Below, piece after piece: positions 1 through 9,269 of a stretch of 64,000 nucleotides of DNA. The stretch is from JAOZMY01 sp964577975. Lineage in GTDB: Bacteria; Desulfobacterota; S145-22. The translations under genes were made by a program, and so were the position numbers. Every line of letters starts with the position of its first letter. The first letter of the stretch is position 1. The notes beneath the pieces were generated by a model that made no database searches, was not told the origin of the DNA, and was given only the letters and a program-made list of their open reading frames with translations. Location: NCBI GenBank assembly GCA_964577975.1, contig CAZOBB010000068.1, positions 4,097 to 68,096 of the forward strand. The letters run 5' to 3'.

Positions 1-3000
1 CGCATCGACCGCCGCCGGAAGCTTCCCGTTACCATCCTTTTGAGGGCGTTGGGATATAGCAAGGAGGAGATTTTAAATTTTTTCTACGACAGTGAAATCG
101 TGGAGGTTTCGAACGGACAGTTTTATAAGCGCCTGAAAGAAGATATTATTTTGAAGCAGCGGCTGGATCAGGATGTCTTGCATCCTGAGACGGGTGAGGT
201 TATTGCCAGAAAAGGGAGAAAGGTAACCCGGACAACCCTCAGAAAGATCGAGGCTGCAGGAATTAATCGGATACCGATTGACCGGGAATCTCTAATAGGA
301 AAGGCCGTTGGAAAAGATGTGGTGGATGAAGAGACAGGAGAGGTCATTGTTCCTTGTAATGAAGAGTTGACAGAGGAAACCATTGATAAGATCTTGGAGG
401 CGAAGGTTTCAGAATTTCCTATCCTTTTTATCGACAATATCAATGTGAATCCGTCGATTCATCAAACATTCTTGATTGATAAACTAACGATCACGGAAAA
501 GGATGTGGAGAGCCTTCAGGAGGAAGGTATTGAAAAGGGGATGAAAGAATTGGAACGGGACAAGGCTATGATAGAGATTTATAAACGCCTTCGTCCGGGA
601 GATCTCCCCACGCTCGAAACGGCGCGGATATTCTTCCGAAATCTCTTCTTCAACCCCGATCGGTATGATCTCTCAAAAGTGGGGCGGATGAAACTCAATT
701 ATAAATTGGGCATCGACGTGGATGAAAATGAGATGACGCTGACGGAAGAGGATATCCTTGCCGTCGTGAAATATCTCTTTCGACTTCGTGATGGATATGG
801 GGTAGAGGATGATATTGATCATTTAGGGAATCGACGCGTCCGAACGGTTGGAGAGTTGGTGGAAGACCAATTCCATATCGGGATGGTGCGGCTTGAGCGG
901 GCTATCAAGGAAAAGATGAGCTTGCAGGATGTGGAGACGCTTATGCCCCATGATCTCATCAATTCCAAGCCCCTGACGGCGATACTGAAAGAGTTTTTTG
1001 GGAGCAGCCAGCTATCTCAGTTCATGGATCAAGTGAATCCACTGTCCGAGATTACCCATAAGCGGCGTTTGAGTGCGTTGGGGCCCGGGGGGTTGACTCG
1101 TGAACGGGCAGGATTTGAGGTGCGTGACGTCCATCCAACCCATTATGGACGGATTTGCCCGATTGAAACGCCGGAAGGTCCCAATATCGGGTTGATCTCT
1201 TCCTTGAGTGTCTTTGCTCGTATCAACCCGTATGGGTTTATAGAGACCCCTTACCGGGTCGTGAAGAATGGGCGGGCTACCAACGAGATCAAATACCTTT
1301 TCGCCTTGGATGAAGAGGATCACGTAATCGCCCAGGCGAATGCCCCGTTGGACGAGGATGGCCGTTTTGTGAACGATTTGATTTCCGCCAGGAAGGGGGG
1401 GGAGTTCGTGATGGTTCCTCCCGAAGAGGTGGACTTTATGGATGTGTCTCCTAAGCAGCTCGTTAGTGTGGCGGCGGCGTTGATTCCTTTTTTGGAGCAT
1501 GACGATGCAAACCGTGCCCTCATGGGATCAAACATGCAGCGCCAGTCCGTTCCCCTGTTGAAGGCGGAGGCCCCCTTGGTTGGTACGGGGATGGAATGGA
1601 TTGTGGCGAGGGATTCAGGGGTAGTCGTCTCGGCGAAACGGGATGGAGTCGTTACGTTTGTGGATTCCACAAAGATAATTATCAAGCACGCTAAAAACGG
1701 TGATGGGGATTTTGAACTGGATGTCTATCCGTTAACAAAGTACATGCGGTCGAATCAAAATACCTGTATCAACCAAAAGCCCATCGTGAAAAAGGGACAA
1801 AAGGTTGCAAAAGGAGAGATTATAGCCGATGGTCCCGCGACGGATCATGGGGAACTCGCCTTGGGGAGAAATGTCTTGGTGGCTTTCTTACCATGGGGCG
1901 GGTACAATTTTGAGGATTCGATTCTCGTAAGCGAAAAAATCCTCAAGGAAGACATCTATACCTCCATTCATATCGAGGAACTCGAGATTTCGGCGCGTGA
2001 TACGAAATTGGGAAAGGAAGAGATAACGCGGGATATCCCAAACGTGGGAGAGGAGGCCTTAAAGGACCTTGACGAGAGCGGTATCATTCGATTGGGGGCA
2101 CTGGTTTCGTCGGGTGATATTCTGGTGGGAAAGATCACGCCCAAGGGAGAAACCCAACTTTCCCCTGAGGAAAAACTCCTACGGGCGATTTTCGGCGAAA
2201 AAGCGGGGGATGTTCGGGACACCTCGTTGCGGGTACCCCATGGGGTGGAAGGCGTCGTGATTGATGTGAAGGTCTTGTCCCGGCGGGGTCAAGAAATCGA
2301 TGAACGGACCCGGGCCATCGAAGAAGAAGAGCGCCGAAACCTGGAGAGGGATCAAGCGGATGAGATTAGAGTGGTTTTGGAAGCGACCAAAGAGGCATTG
2401 TCTTCCTTTTTTATTGGGAAAACCGTGGAGAAAGATACGGAGCTTCCCTGTGGCGTGAAGCTGGAAAAAGGGATGACCTTGGATGAGGGGGTGCTGGACG
2501 AGATAGATGTTCGAGATTTTGAGAAGATAGCCGCGGCGGATGTGGATACGGTTAAAGTTCGCTCGATGTTGGATCGGATGCAGGAAAGGATTGATGCTAT
2601 CCGAAGCCTCTATCAGTCTCGCATTTCAAAGATCTCGAAAGGGGAAGAGCTACCCCCAGGTGTGTTGAAAACGGTAAAGGTCTATCTCGCGATGAAACGG
2701 AAGTTGTCGGTGGGAGACAAGATGTCGGGGCGCCACGGAAACAAGGGTATCATTTCACGAATCCTTCCGGAAGAAGACATGCCTTATCTCCCGGATGGAA
2801 CGCCGGTGGACATCGTGTTGAACCCTCTGGGTGTTCCCTCCCGAATGAATGTGGGGCAGATTTTGGAGACACACCTTGGGTGGGCTGCTGGCGAATTGGG
2901 AAGGCAAATTGAGGAGATGCTGGAGAAACATTATCCCATGGAGGGTATCCGGAAACATCTGAAAGAGGTTTTTCAGTCGGAACGGATCGATAAGCTTATC

Positions 3001-3570
3001 GATGAAGCCACGGACGAGGAAGTGCTTGAGATGGCCCAGAAGATGTCGAAGGGAGTCCATGTCTCTGTTCCCGTTTTCGATGGGGCATCCGAAGAGGAAG
3101 TTAAGGAATACATGGAGAAAGCGGGAGTGCCCAAGGTGGGCCAGACGATCCTTTTTGACGGAAGGACCGGAGAGCCGTTTGAGCATGAAGTGACGGTTGG
3201 GAAGATGTATATGTTGAAGCTTCATCATCTGGTGGATGATAAGATACACGCCCGCTCTATTGGTCCGTACTCGCTGGTTACTCAACAGCCTTTGGGTGGA
3301 AAGGCGCAGTTTGGAGGACAGCGCTTTGGCGAAATGGAAGTGTGGGCGATGGAGGGGTATGGAGCCGCCTATTCTCTCCAAGAGTTTCTCACGATCAAGT
3401 CGGATGACGTGGGAGGAAGGACCCGAGCGTATGAAGCGATTGTGAAAGGGGAGGACGTACTCCAACCGGGTATCCCCGAATCGTTTAATGTTTTGGTGAA
3501 AGAACTGCAAAGCCTTTGTCTTGATGTGGAGTTGATCAACACATCCAAGATGAAGCGTAAGGAGGGATAA
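1..3570 (+). CDS. rpoB: RNA polymerase subunit beta, 5'-truncated by window edge
   Basis: Beta subunit of DNA-directed RNA polymerase. The reading frame is open from base 1 (RIDRRRKLPVTILLRALG), which matches a stretch roughly 200 residues into other RpoB proteins, so the true start lies outside the window; the TTG at 40 is internal. Visible family blocks include THKRRLSALGPGGL and RICPIETPEGPNIGL (rifampicin/active-centre region), PWGGYNFEDS, SGRHGNKGIISRILP, MNVGQILETHLGWA, and the C-terminal FGEMEVWAMEGYGA clamp motif. It ends in a Lys/Arg-rich tail with stop at 3568-3570. rpoC follows after 2 bases and has its Shine-Dalgarno inside the end of rpoB, so the two are co-transcribed and probably translationally coupled. 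Identity is certain; only the N-terminus is missing. Confidence 0.98.
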   Translation, partial: RIDRRRKLPVTILLRALGYSKEEILNFFYDSEIVEVSNGQFYKRLKEDIILKQRLDQDVLHPETGEVIARKGRKVTRTTLRKIEAAGINRIPIDRESLIGKAVGKDVVDEETGEVIVPCNEELTEETIDKILEAKVSEFPILFIDNINVNPSIHQTFLIDKLTITEKDVESLQEEGIEKGMKELERDKAMIEIYKRLRPGDLPTLETARIFFRNLFFNPDRYDLSKVGRMKLNYKLGIDVDENEMTLTEEDILAVVKYLFRLRDGYGVEDDIDHLGNRRVRTVGELVEDQFHIGMVRLERAIKEKMSLQDVETLMPHDLINSKPLTAILKEFFGSSQLSQFMDQVNPLSEITHKRRLSALGPGGLTRERAGFEVRDVHPTHYGRICPIETPEGPNIGLISSLSVFARINPYGFIETPYRVVKNGRATNEIKYLFALDEEDHVIAQANAPLDEDGRFVNDLISARKGGEFVMVPPEEVDFMDVSPKQLVSVAAALIPFLEHDDANRALMGSNMQRQSVPLLKAEAPLVGTGMEWIVARDSGVVVSAKRDGVVTFVDSTKIIIKHAKNGDGDFELDVYPLTKYMRSNQNTCINQKPIVKKGQKVAKGEIIADGPATDHGELALGRNVLVAFLPWGGYNFEDSILVSEKILKEDIYTSIHIEELEISARDTKLGKEEITRDIPNVGEEALKDLDESGIIRLGALVSSGDILVGKITPKGETQLSPEEKLLRAIFGEKAGDVRDTSLRVPHGVEGVVIDVKVLSRRGQEIDERTRAIEEEERRNLERDQADEIRVVLEATKEALSSFFIGKTVEKDTELPCGVKLEKGMTLDEGVLDEIDVRDFEKIAAADVDTVKVRSMLDRMQERIDAIRSLYQSRISKISKGEELPPGVLKTVKVYLAMKRKLSVGDKMSGRHGNKGIISRILPEEDMPYLPDGTPVDIVLNPLGVPSRMNVGQILETHLGWAAGELGRQIEEMLEKHYPMEGIRKHLKEVFQSERIDKLIDEATDEEVLEMAQKMSKGVHVSVPVFDGASEEEVKEYMEKAGVPKVGQTILFDGRTGEPFEHEVTVGKMYMLKLHHLVDDKIHARSIGPYSLVTQQPLGGKAQFGGQRFGEMEVWAMEGYGAAYSLQEFLTIKSDDVGGRTRAYEAIVKGEDVLQPGIPESFNVLVKELQSLCLDVELINTSKMKRKEG

Positions 3571-3572
3571 CC

Positions 3573-6500
3573 TTGCAAAGTTTTGCCTCTTCATGGTTTT
3601 CAGAATCGAAAGAAACGTTGGATTTTGATGCCATTCGTATTGGTCTGGCTTCACCCGAAAAGATTGAAGCCCTGTCTCACGGTGAAGTCAAGAAACCTGA
3701 AACGATAAACTATCGGACATTTAAACCGGAGAAAGACGGGCTCTTCTGTGCGAGGATCTTCGGACCCGTCAAGGATTATGAATGTAATTGCGGTAAGTAC
3801 AAACGGATGAAGCATCGCGGGATTGTGTGCGAAAAATGTGGCGTCGAGGTGATTCAGTCCAAGGTGCGGAGGGAAAGATTAGGGCATATCAAGCTGGCGA
3901 GCCCCGTGGCCCACATCTGGTTTTTGAAAAGTATTCCCAGCAAGATTGGGACGTTGTTGGATATGTCCATCAGTGAGCTGGAGAGCATTCTTTATTTCGA
4001 GTCCTATGTGGTTTTGGATCCGAAAGAGACATCTTTGAAACGTGGAGAACTCCTCTCCGAGGAACGGTACAGAGATCTCTACGATGGAGAAGGATGGGAT
4101 TTTAGGGCCGGAATTGGAGCGGAGGCGGTGCGCGAGCTTCTTCAAGACCTCGATCTGGAGGCCTTGGCGAAGGAACTGAGGGCGGAGCTGGCGGATACCA
4201 ATTCTGACACGAAGAAGAAGAAGCTCGTGAAGCGCCTGAGGATCGTGGAGGCGTTCCTTGAATCGGGGAACAAACCGGAATGGATGATCTTAACCGTCAT
4301 ACCTGTGTTGCCTCCCGATTTGCGACCCCTTGTTCCTTTGGATGGAGGAAGGTTCGCGACATCGGATCTGAATGACCTCTACCGGCGGGTCATCAACCGG
4401 AACAACCGTTTGAAACGTCTCCTCGAGTTGGATGCCCCTGATATTATCATCCGCAACGAAAAGCGGATGCTCCAAGAAGCCGTGGATGCCTTGTTTGACA
4501 ATGGCAAGCGGGGACGCGCGATCGTGGGAGCGAATAAAAAGCCGCTGAAATCCTTGAGTGACATGCTTCGCGGAAAGCAGGGACGGTTCCGTCAGAACCT
4601 GCTGGGGAAACGGGTGGACTATTCGGGACGTTCCGTGATCGTTGTAGGCCCGGAGCTCAAACTGCATAAGTGTGGCCTTCCGAAGCGGATGGCTTTGGAG
4701 CTTTTTAAGCCGTTTATCTATGGGAAACTCCGAGAAAAGGGGCTGGCTATCACCATCAAAGCGGCTAAAAAGATTGTTGAGAAAGAAGGGCCCGAGGTTT
4801 GGGATATCCTCGATGAGATCATCCGGGAACATCCTGTTCTCCTGAACCGTGCCCCTACCCTCCACCGGCTTGGGATTCAGGCGTTTGAGCCGATTTTGAT
4901 CGAGGGGAAGGCGATACAGTTGCATCCTCTTGTTTGTACGGCCTATAATGCCGACTTCGATGGGGACCAGATGGCCGTTCATGTTCCTCTTTCGATCGAG
5001 GCAATGACGGAGGCGAGGGTTTTGATGATGTCTACCAACAACATTCTTTCCCCCGCCAATGGAAAACCCATCATTGTGCCTACGCAGGATATCGTGCTTG
5101 GTTTGTATTTTATGACCATTACCCGTCCCTTTGTGAAGGGGGAAGGAAAGGTTTTCGCGAATCCTGAGGAGGTCCGAATTGCTCATGATCAGGGAGAAGC
5201 GGATCTTCATGCCGCCATCAAGGTCCGGATGGATGGTCAGATTGTGGAAACGAGTGTGGGAAGGATCCTTTTGAAGGAAGTAATCCCGGAGGATATACCC
5301 TTTGATCTCATCAACAAGCCGATGACAAAGAAGGAAGTGGCGAAGTTGGTGGACTATTCCTTCCGCAAGGCGGGAGATAAAAAGACCGTCATCCTTTCGG
5401 ATAAATTGAAAAATCTTGGATATTACTACGCCACAAAGGCGGGAATTTCCATTTGCATTGATGACCTCGTGATTCCCAAGCGAAAAGAAGAGTTGTTGGC
5501 CAAGGCGAATGAGGAAGTGGCAGAGGTGTATAAACACTATAGGGAAGGGATCATCACGGAGAGTGAGCGGTATAACAAGGTTATCGACATCTGGGCCGAT
5601 ACGACGGAAAAGGTGGCGGAAGAGATGATGGAAGAGCTCCGCTATGAGGTCGTAGAGGATGTGGATGGCGAGAAAAAGGCGAAAACGAAAAGCCTTAACC
5701 CTGTCTTTATCATGGCGGATTCGGGCGCGAGAGGAAGCGCGCAGCAGATCCGCCAGTTGGCCGGGATGCGAGGGTTGATGGCAAAACCAACGGGAGAAAT
5801 TATCGAAACACCGATTACCGCCAATTTCCGTGAAGGCTTGACCGTGTTGCAGTATTTTATCTCGACGCACGGCGCCAGGAAAGGGTTGGCGGATACCGCT
5901 TTGAAGACGGCGAACTCCGGTTACCTCACGCGCCGCCTCGTGGATGTCTCCCAGGATACCGTGATTACCGAGTACGATTGTGGAACCTTGGATGGGATAG
6001 AGATGACCTCCCTGATTGAGGGTGGAAAGATCATAGAACCGGTTGGGGCAAGGATTCTGGGACGCGTGGCTTTGGAAGATATCGTGGATCCCTTTAGTGG
6101 GGAAGTTATCGTCGAGGCGAACCAGGAGATTGATGAAGAAGCCGTTCAAAGGATCAACGAGTGTGGAATTAACTCGGTGAAAATCCGCTCGGTTCTCACG
6201 TGCAAATCGAAACGCGGATGTTGCGTTCTTTGCTACGGACGTGATCTCGCGAGGGGGCGATTGGTCAACGTGGGGGAGGCTATTGGAATTATTGCCGCCC
6301 AGTCCATTGGTGAGCCTGGTACCCAGTTGACGATGCGGACGTTTCATATCGGCGGTACGGCGAGTCGTCGGGTCGAGCAGAACACGTTGGAGTCGCCAAT
6401 AGATGGAACCATAAAGTATGTGAACCTCAAGACAGTCAAAAATCGGCGAGGGGAGCATGTTGTCTTGAATCGGAATGGGGAGATTGCCATTCTGGATGCC

Positions 6501-7787
6501 GAGGGGAGGGAACGGAAGAAGTATCCTCTCATCTATGGGACGCGGGTGAAACTTGCGGATGGAGCAAAGGTCAAGGAAAAGCAACTTATCGCCGAATGGG
6601 ATCCTTACAACACACCGGTCGTGACGGAAGTGTCGGGAAAGGTCAAATTTGGCGATGTGATCGAAGGCTTTACGATGCAGGAGCAGGTGGATGAGATCAC
6701 GGGGCTTTCGACGAAGGTTATCGTGGAGTCCCGAGATCCTTCCCTGAGACCGAGGATCTCCATCAAGGATGAAAAAGGTAGAACGCAGAAACTGCCAGGT
6801 AGCTCCAGCATGGCCCGGTACCTCTTGCCGGTGGGTGCGATTATTCAGGTTGCCGAAGGTGATGAGGTGCAGGCGGGAGATGTCATCGTCAAGATTCCAA
6901 GGGAAACCACGAAGACAAAGGACATCACCGGCGGATTGCCACGGGTTGTGGAATTGTTCGAAGCGAGAAAGCCGAAAGAGAGTGCCGTTATTAGCGAGAT
7001 CGATGGGATTGTTTCCATTGGAAAGGATATCAAGGGGAAGCGAACGGTTATTGTGACCCCCGAGGTCGGGGAGCCGAAAGAGTATGTGATTCCGAAGGGG
7101 AAGCATATCAGTGTTCATTCGGGTGATTTTATCAAGGCTGGAGAGGCATTGATGGATGGCCCCATCAATCCGCACGATATCCTGCGAGTGAAGGGGGAGA
7201 AGGAACTGGCAAAATATCTGGTGGACGAGGTTCAGGAAGTCTACCGACTCCAAGGCGTCGAGATAAACGATAAGCACATTGAGGTCATTGTGCGTCAGAT
7301 GCTCAAACGGGTGAAGATAAAAGAATCGGGAGACACGAAATTTCTGATTGATGACGTGGTGGAAAAACATGTTTTTGAAGAAGAGAACGAGCGTGTGTTG
7401 CAGGAAGGGGGGACACCTGCCGTGGCGGAACCGCTTCTGATGGGCATAACGAAAGCGGCGTTGATTACGGATAGCTTTATTTCGGCGGCCTCCTTTCAAG
7501 AAACGACAAAGGTTCTCACGGGGGCGAGTATCGCCGGAAAGATAGATTACTTGAAAGGCTTGAAGGAAAACGTAGTGGTGGGAAGGTTGATTCCGGCTGG
7601 TACGGGTTTTCGGAAGTATCAGGAACTGGAGGTAGTAACGGAGACGGGAGAGCGGGAGTTTGGACCAAAATTTGATGCAACCCGAGAGTTGGAAGCGTTT
7701 GATGCCTTTGTGGCGACACCCCCTTCGCCGGTGAGTAGTGGCGGAGATGGCTCGACGGACAGCATAACGCCCATTGAGTTTAGATGA
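3573..7787 (+). CDS. rpoC: RNA polymerase subunit beta'
   Basis: Catalytic largest subunit of RNA polymerase, 1404 residues. The N-terminal zinc ribbon is visible as CNCGKYK...CEKCGVEV, the Mg-binding catalytic loop as NADFDGDQMAVH, and the second cysteine cluster as CKSKRGCCVLCYGRD. The trigger-loop region follows GIIAAQSIGEPGTQLTMRTFH, and the C-terminus has the usual TDSFISAASFQETTKVLT block. The start is TTG, chosen because AAGGAGG sits 7 bases upstream and no in-frame ATG precedes the conserved LDFDAIRIGLASPEK block; the ATG at 3593 is out of frame. It forms an operon with rpoB and is followed by a strong hairpin terminator. A long antisense open frame runs opposite this gene but shows no family resemblance. 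Confidence 0.98.
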   Translation: MQSFASSWFSESKETLDFDAIRIGLASPEKIEALSHGEVKKPETINYRTFKPEKDGLFCARIFGPVKDYECNCGKYKRMKHRGIVCEKCGVEVIQSKVRRERLGHIKLASPVAHIWFLKSIPSKIGTLLDMSISELESILYFESYVVLDPKETSLKRGELLSEERYRDLYDGEGWDFRAGIGAEAVRELLQDLDLEALAKELRAELADTNSDTKKKKLVKRLRIVEAFLESGNKPEWMILTVIPVLPPDLRPLVPLDGGRFATSDLNDLYRRVINRNNRLKRLLELDAPDIIIRNEKRMLQEAVDALFDNGKRGRAIVGANKKPLKSLSDMLRGKQGRFRQNLLGKRVDYSGRSVIVVGPELKLHKCGLPKRMALELFKPFIYGKLREKGLAITIKAAKKIVEKEGPEVWDILDEIIREHPVLLNRAPTLHRLGIQAFEPILIEGKAIQLHPLVCTAYNADFDGDQMAVHVPLSIEAMTEARVLMMSTNNILSPANGKPIIVPTQDIVLGLYFMTITRPFVKGEGKVFANPEEVRIAHDQGEADLHAAIKVRMDGQIVETSVGRILLKEVIPEDIPFDLINKPMTKKEVAKLVDYSFRKAGDKKTVILSDKLKNLGYYYATKAGISICIDDLVIPKRKEELLAKANEEVAEVYKHYREGIITESERYNKVIDIWADTTEKVAEEMMEELRYEVVEDVDGEKKAKTKSLNPVFIMADSGARGSAQQIRQLAGMRGLMAKPTGEIIETPITANFREGLTVLQYFISTHGARKGLADTALKTANSGYLTRRLVDVSQDTVITEYDCGTLDGIEMTSLIEGGKIIEPVGARILGRVALEDIVDPFSGEVIVEANQEIDEEAVQRINECGINSVKIRSVLTCKSKRGCCVLCYGRDLARGRLVNVGEAIGIIAAQSIGEPGTQLTMRTFHIGGTASRRVEQNTLESPIDGTIKYVNLKTVKNRRGEHVVLNRNGEIAILDAEGRERKKYPLIYGTRVKLADGAKVKEKQLIAEWDPYNTPVVTEVSGKVKFGDVIEGFTMQEQVDEITGLSTKVIVESRDPSLRPRISIKDEKGRTQKLPGSSSMARYLLPVGAIIQVAEGDEVQAGDVIVKIPRETTKTKDITGGLPRVVELFEARKPKESAVISEIDGIVSIGKDIKGKRTVIVTPEVGEPKEYVIPKGKHISVHSGDFIKAGEALMDGPINPHDILRVKGEKELAKYLVDEVQEVYRLQGVEINDKHIEVIVRQMLKRVKIKESGDTKFLIDDVVEKHVFEEENERVLQEGGTPAVAEPLLMGITKAALITDSFISAASFQETTKVLTGASIAGKIDYLKGLKENVVVGRLIPAGTGFRKYQELEVVTETGEREFGPKFDATRELEAFDAFVATPPSPVSSGGDGSTDSITPIEFR

Positions 7788-7808
7788 TTAGAAAGTTTTT
7801 TACAAAAC

Positions 7809-7839
7809 AAAAAGCGGGAGCCAGCGGCTCCCGCTTTTT
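7809..7839. terminator. Bidirectional rho-independent terminator
   Basis: A perfect 14-bp inverted repeat (arms 7809-7822 and 7826-7839) surrounds a 3-base loop. The arms begin with AAAAA and end with TTTTT, so each strand gives a GC-rich stem with a U-run. It lies between the convergent rpoC and cpoB genes and would stop both transcripts. Confidence 0.93.
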
Positions 7840-7857
7840 CGCTTATCAGAGAGAGAC

Positions 7858-8658
7858 TTATCTGATTTTTCGGAGGACACGCTTGGCAATTTTTGCTTGA
7901 TCTGTCCTGGGGAATTTTCTGATCAGTTTTTTCAAAACGAGTTTTCCATCCGTTTTATCCCCCAGTTTCAAAAACGCTAGACCCTCTTTGAGAAGGGCGG
8001 AAGGTATCTTGTCTCCTCGAGGGTAGGAACGGATAACCTTTTCATACTCTAGGATTGCGCTTTCGAAATCGCCTTCCGAAAAATAGGTTTCCCCGATCCA
8101 GAATTGGGCATTGTCGGAGTAGACCGTTTTCGGATATTTTTTAAGAAAAGCCCGAAATTTTTCCCGTGCTTCAGAGTAGTTCCCTTGTGTGAAACTCTGA
8201 TAGGCATCATCGTACATGGTTTCCATGGGTGATGCCGTTCCCGTGATGTCGTTCCGAATGGGAGCGGGCCTTGTGGGTTTTTGCCGTTGGGTGTGGACGG
8301 ATTTCTCGATCTCCGAAATTCGCTGGTTTTGCACTTGAAGTTGCTGGCGCAGCTTTTCTATCTTGGCGTCATTCTCGCCCAAGCGTTGTGTCACATCTTC
8401 CGCTTTCGCGTCGACCGCTTTGACCTCGGTACTTAAGGAATCGAAACGGTTTTGTAGTTCAGCATATTTTATCTCGTTCTTGCTTTTCAGCGCCTTTAAT
8501 TCAGCTCTTAGTTGGGAAATTTCGGCATTAAGACGGGCAATATCGCGCTGAAGGGGATCCTCGCTGGTTACACATCCCGTCAGGAGGACAACAAAGAAAA
8601 GAAGAAGGAAGAGAATCCTTCTTCTTCGTATATCATATTTGAGCCGTTGCGTGTTCAC
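7858..8658 (-). CDS. cpoB: Tol-Pal system lipoprotein CpoB (YbgF)
   Basis: Periplasmic TPR protein that works with the Tol-Pal complex and coordinates envelope constriction with peptidoglycan synthesis. The 266-residue product starts with a basic n-region and a hydrophobic segment ending in the lipobox LLTGC, so unlike E. coli CpoB it looks lipid-anchored. A long coiled coil follows (about residues 40-105; QLRAELKALKSK, RIEKLRQQLQVQ-like heptads), then a linker and C-terminal TPR repeats (DDAYQSFTQGNYSEAREKF, AQFWIGETYFSEGDFESAI). The start is GTG at 8658 with only a weak Shine-Dalgarno. It is the last gene of tolB-pal-cpoB and reads into the bidirectional terminator. tolQRA are not in this window. 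Family assignment is firm; the exact start is less so. Confidence 0.9.
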   Translation of the reverse strand: MNTQRLKYDIRRRRILFLLLFFVVLLTGCVTSEDPLQRDIARLNAEISQLRAELKALKSKNEIKYAELQNRFDSLSTEVKAVDAKAEDVTQRLGENDAKIEKLRQQLQVQNQRISEIEKSVHTQRQKPTRPAPIRNDITGTASPMETMYDDAYQSFTQGNYSEAREKFRAFLKKYPKTVYSDNAQFWIGETYFSEGDFESAILEYEKVIRSYPRGDKIPSALLKEGLAFLKLGDKTDGKLVLKKLIRKFPRTDQAKIAKRVLRKIR

Positions 8659-8715
8659 GATGTCCGGAGGATTTGGCTCGGGGTGCCGTTACGGTACCCC
8701 GAGCTGTTGTTTTGT

Positions 8716-9255
8716 TTATTTTGCTAAAATAATGAAGTGGCACCGACGATTTTTGGCCCATGCCTCCTCATTGTGACGTGGATCCAGAGGCATTTCTTCT
8801 CCATAGCTAATCGTAGAGAGACGGTTGGCGTCCACGCCAAGGTTGATGAGGTATTTCTTGGCGCTTTCCGCTCTCCTTTCGCCCAATACCAAGTTGTATT
8901 CTACCGATCCCCGCTCGTCGCAGTGTCCTTCTATCTGGATCTTGTAGGTTGGGTGCGCCAGCAGGAACTCGGCGTTCTTTTTCAGGATCGCCGCCGCGTC
9001 AGGCCTGATATTGTATTTGTCGAAATCGAAGTGGATGTCCTTCAAATATTTGCTTTCCATGAATTCCCCTTGGATGCCCGGATATTTCTTCTTTTCCAGG
9101 CCTTCTTCTTGGACACCCTGTTTTTCTGTGCTTACCTGTTTCCCCTGTCCTTCGCCCGTTGTTGGTTTTACCGCCTTCTTGCTACAGCAACTTACCGTGA
9201 TAAACAAGGGAAGCACCAAAAGGGCAATAAAAACTCCTAGGTTTCTCCTCTTCAT
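8716..9255 (-). CDS. pal: Peptidoglycan-associated lipoprotein Pal
   Basis: Outer-membrane lipoprotein that binds peptidoglycan through an OmpA-like domain. MKRRN start at 9255 is chosen over the in-frame codon 18 bases upstream because AGGAGGTGA ends six bases before it. The signal peptide has the hydrophobic core FIALLVLPLFITV and a lipobox ending SCC (lipidation at one of two adjacent cysteines). A linker of about 60 residues precedes the OmpA_C domain. That domain shows IHFDFDKYNIRPDAA, IQIEGHCDERGSVEYNLVLGERRA, and the NRR of the closing motif WAKNRRCHF. It is directly downstream of tolB and upstream of cpoB, all in one operon. Confidence 0.96.
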   Translation of the reverse strand: MKRRNLGVFIALLVLPLFITVSCCSKKAVKPTTGEGQGKQVSTEKQGVQEEGLEKKKYPGIQGEFMESKYLKDIHFDFDKYNIRPDAAAILKKNAEFLLAHPTYKIQIEGHCDERGSVEYNLVLGERRAESAKKYLINLGVDANRLSTISYGEEMPLDPRHNEEAWAKNRRCHFIILAK

Positions 9256-9269
9256 TGTTTCACCTCCTT

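Noticed and set aside
2755..3654. Antisense open frame of 299 codons over the rpoB/rpoC junction
   Set aside because: It lies entirely opposite conserved rpoB sequence and encodes no recognisable protein.
4290..7499. Antisense open frame of 1069 codons opposite rpoC
   Set aside because: The sense strand is unmistakable rpoC. The antisense product is rich in His, Arg, Leu and Pro with no domain, no Shine-Dalgarno and no plausible start, as expected from the shadow of a gene with this codon bias.
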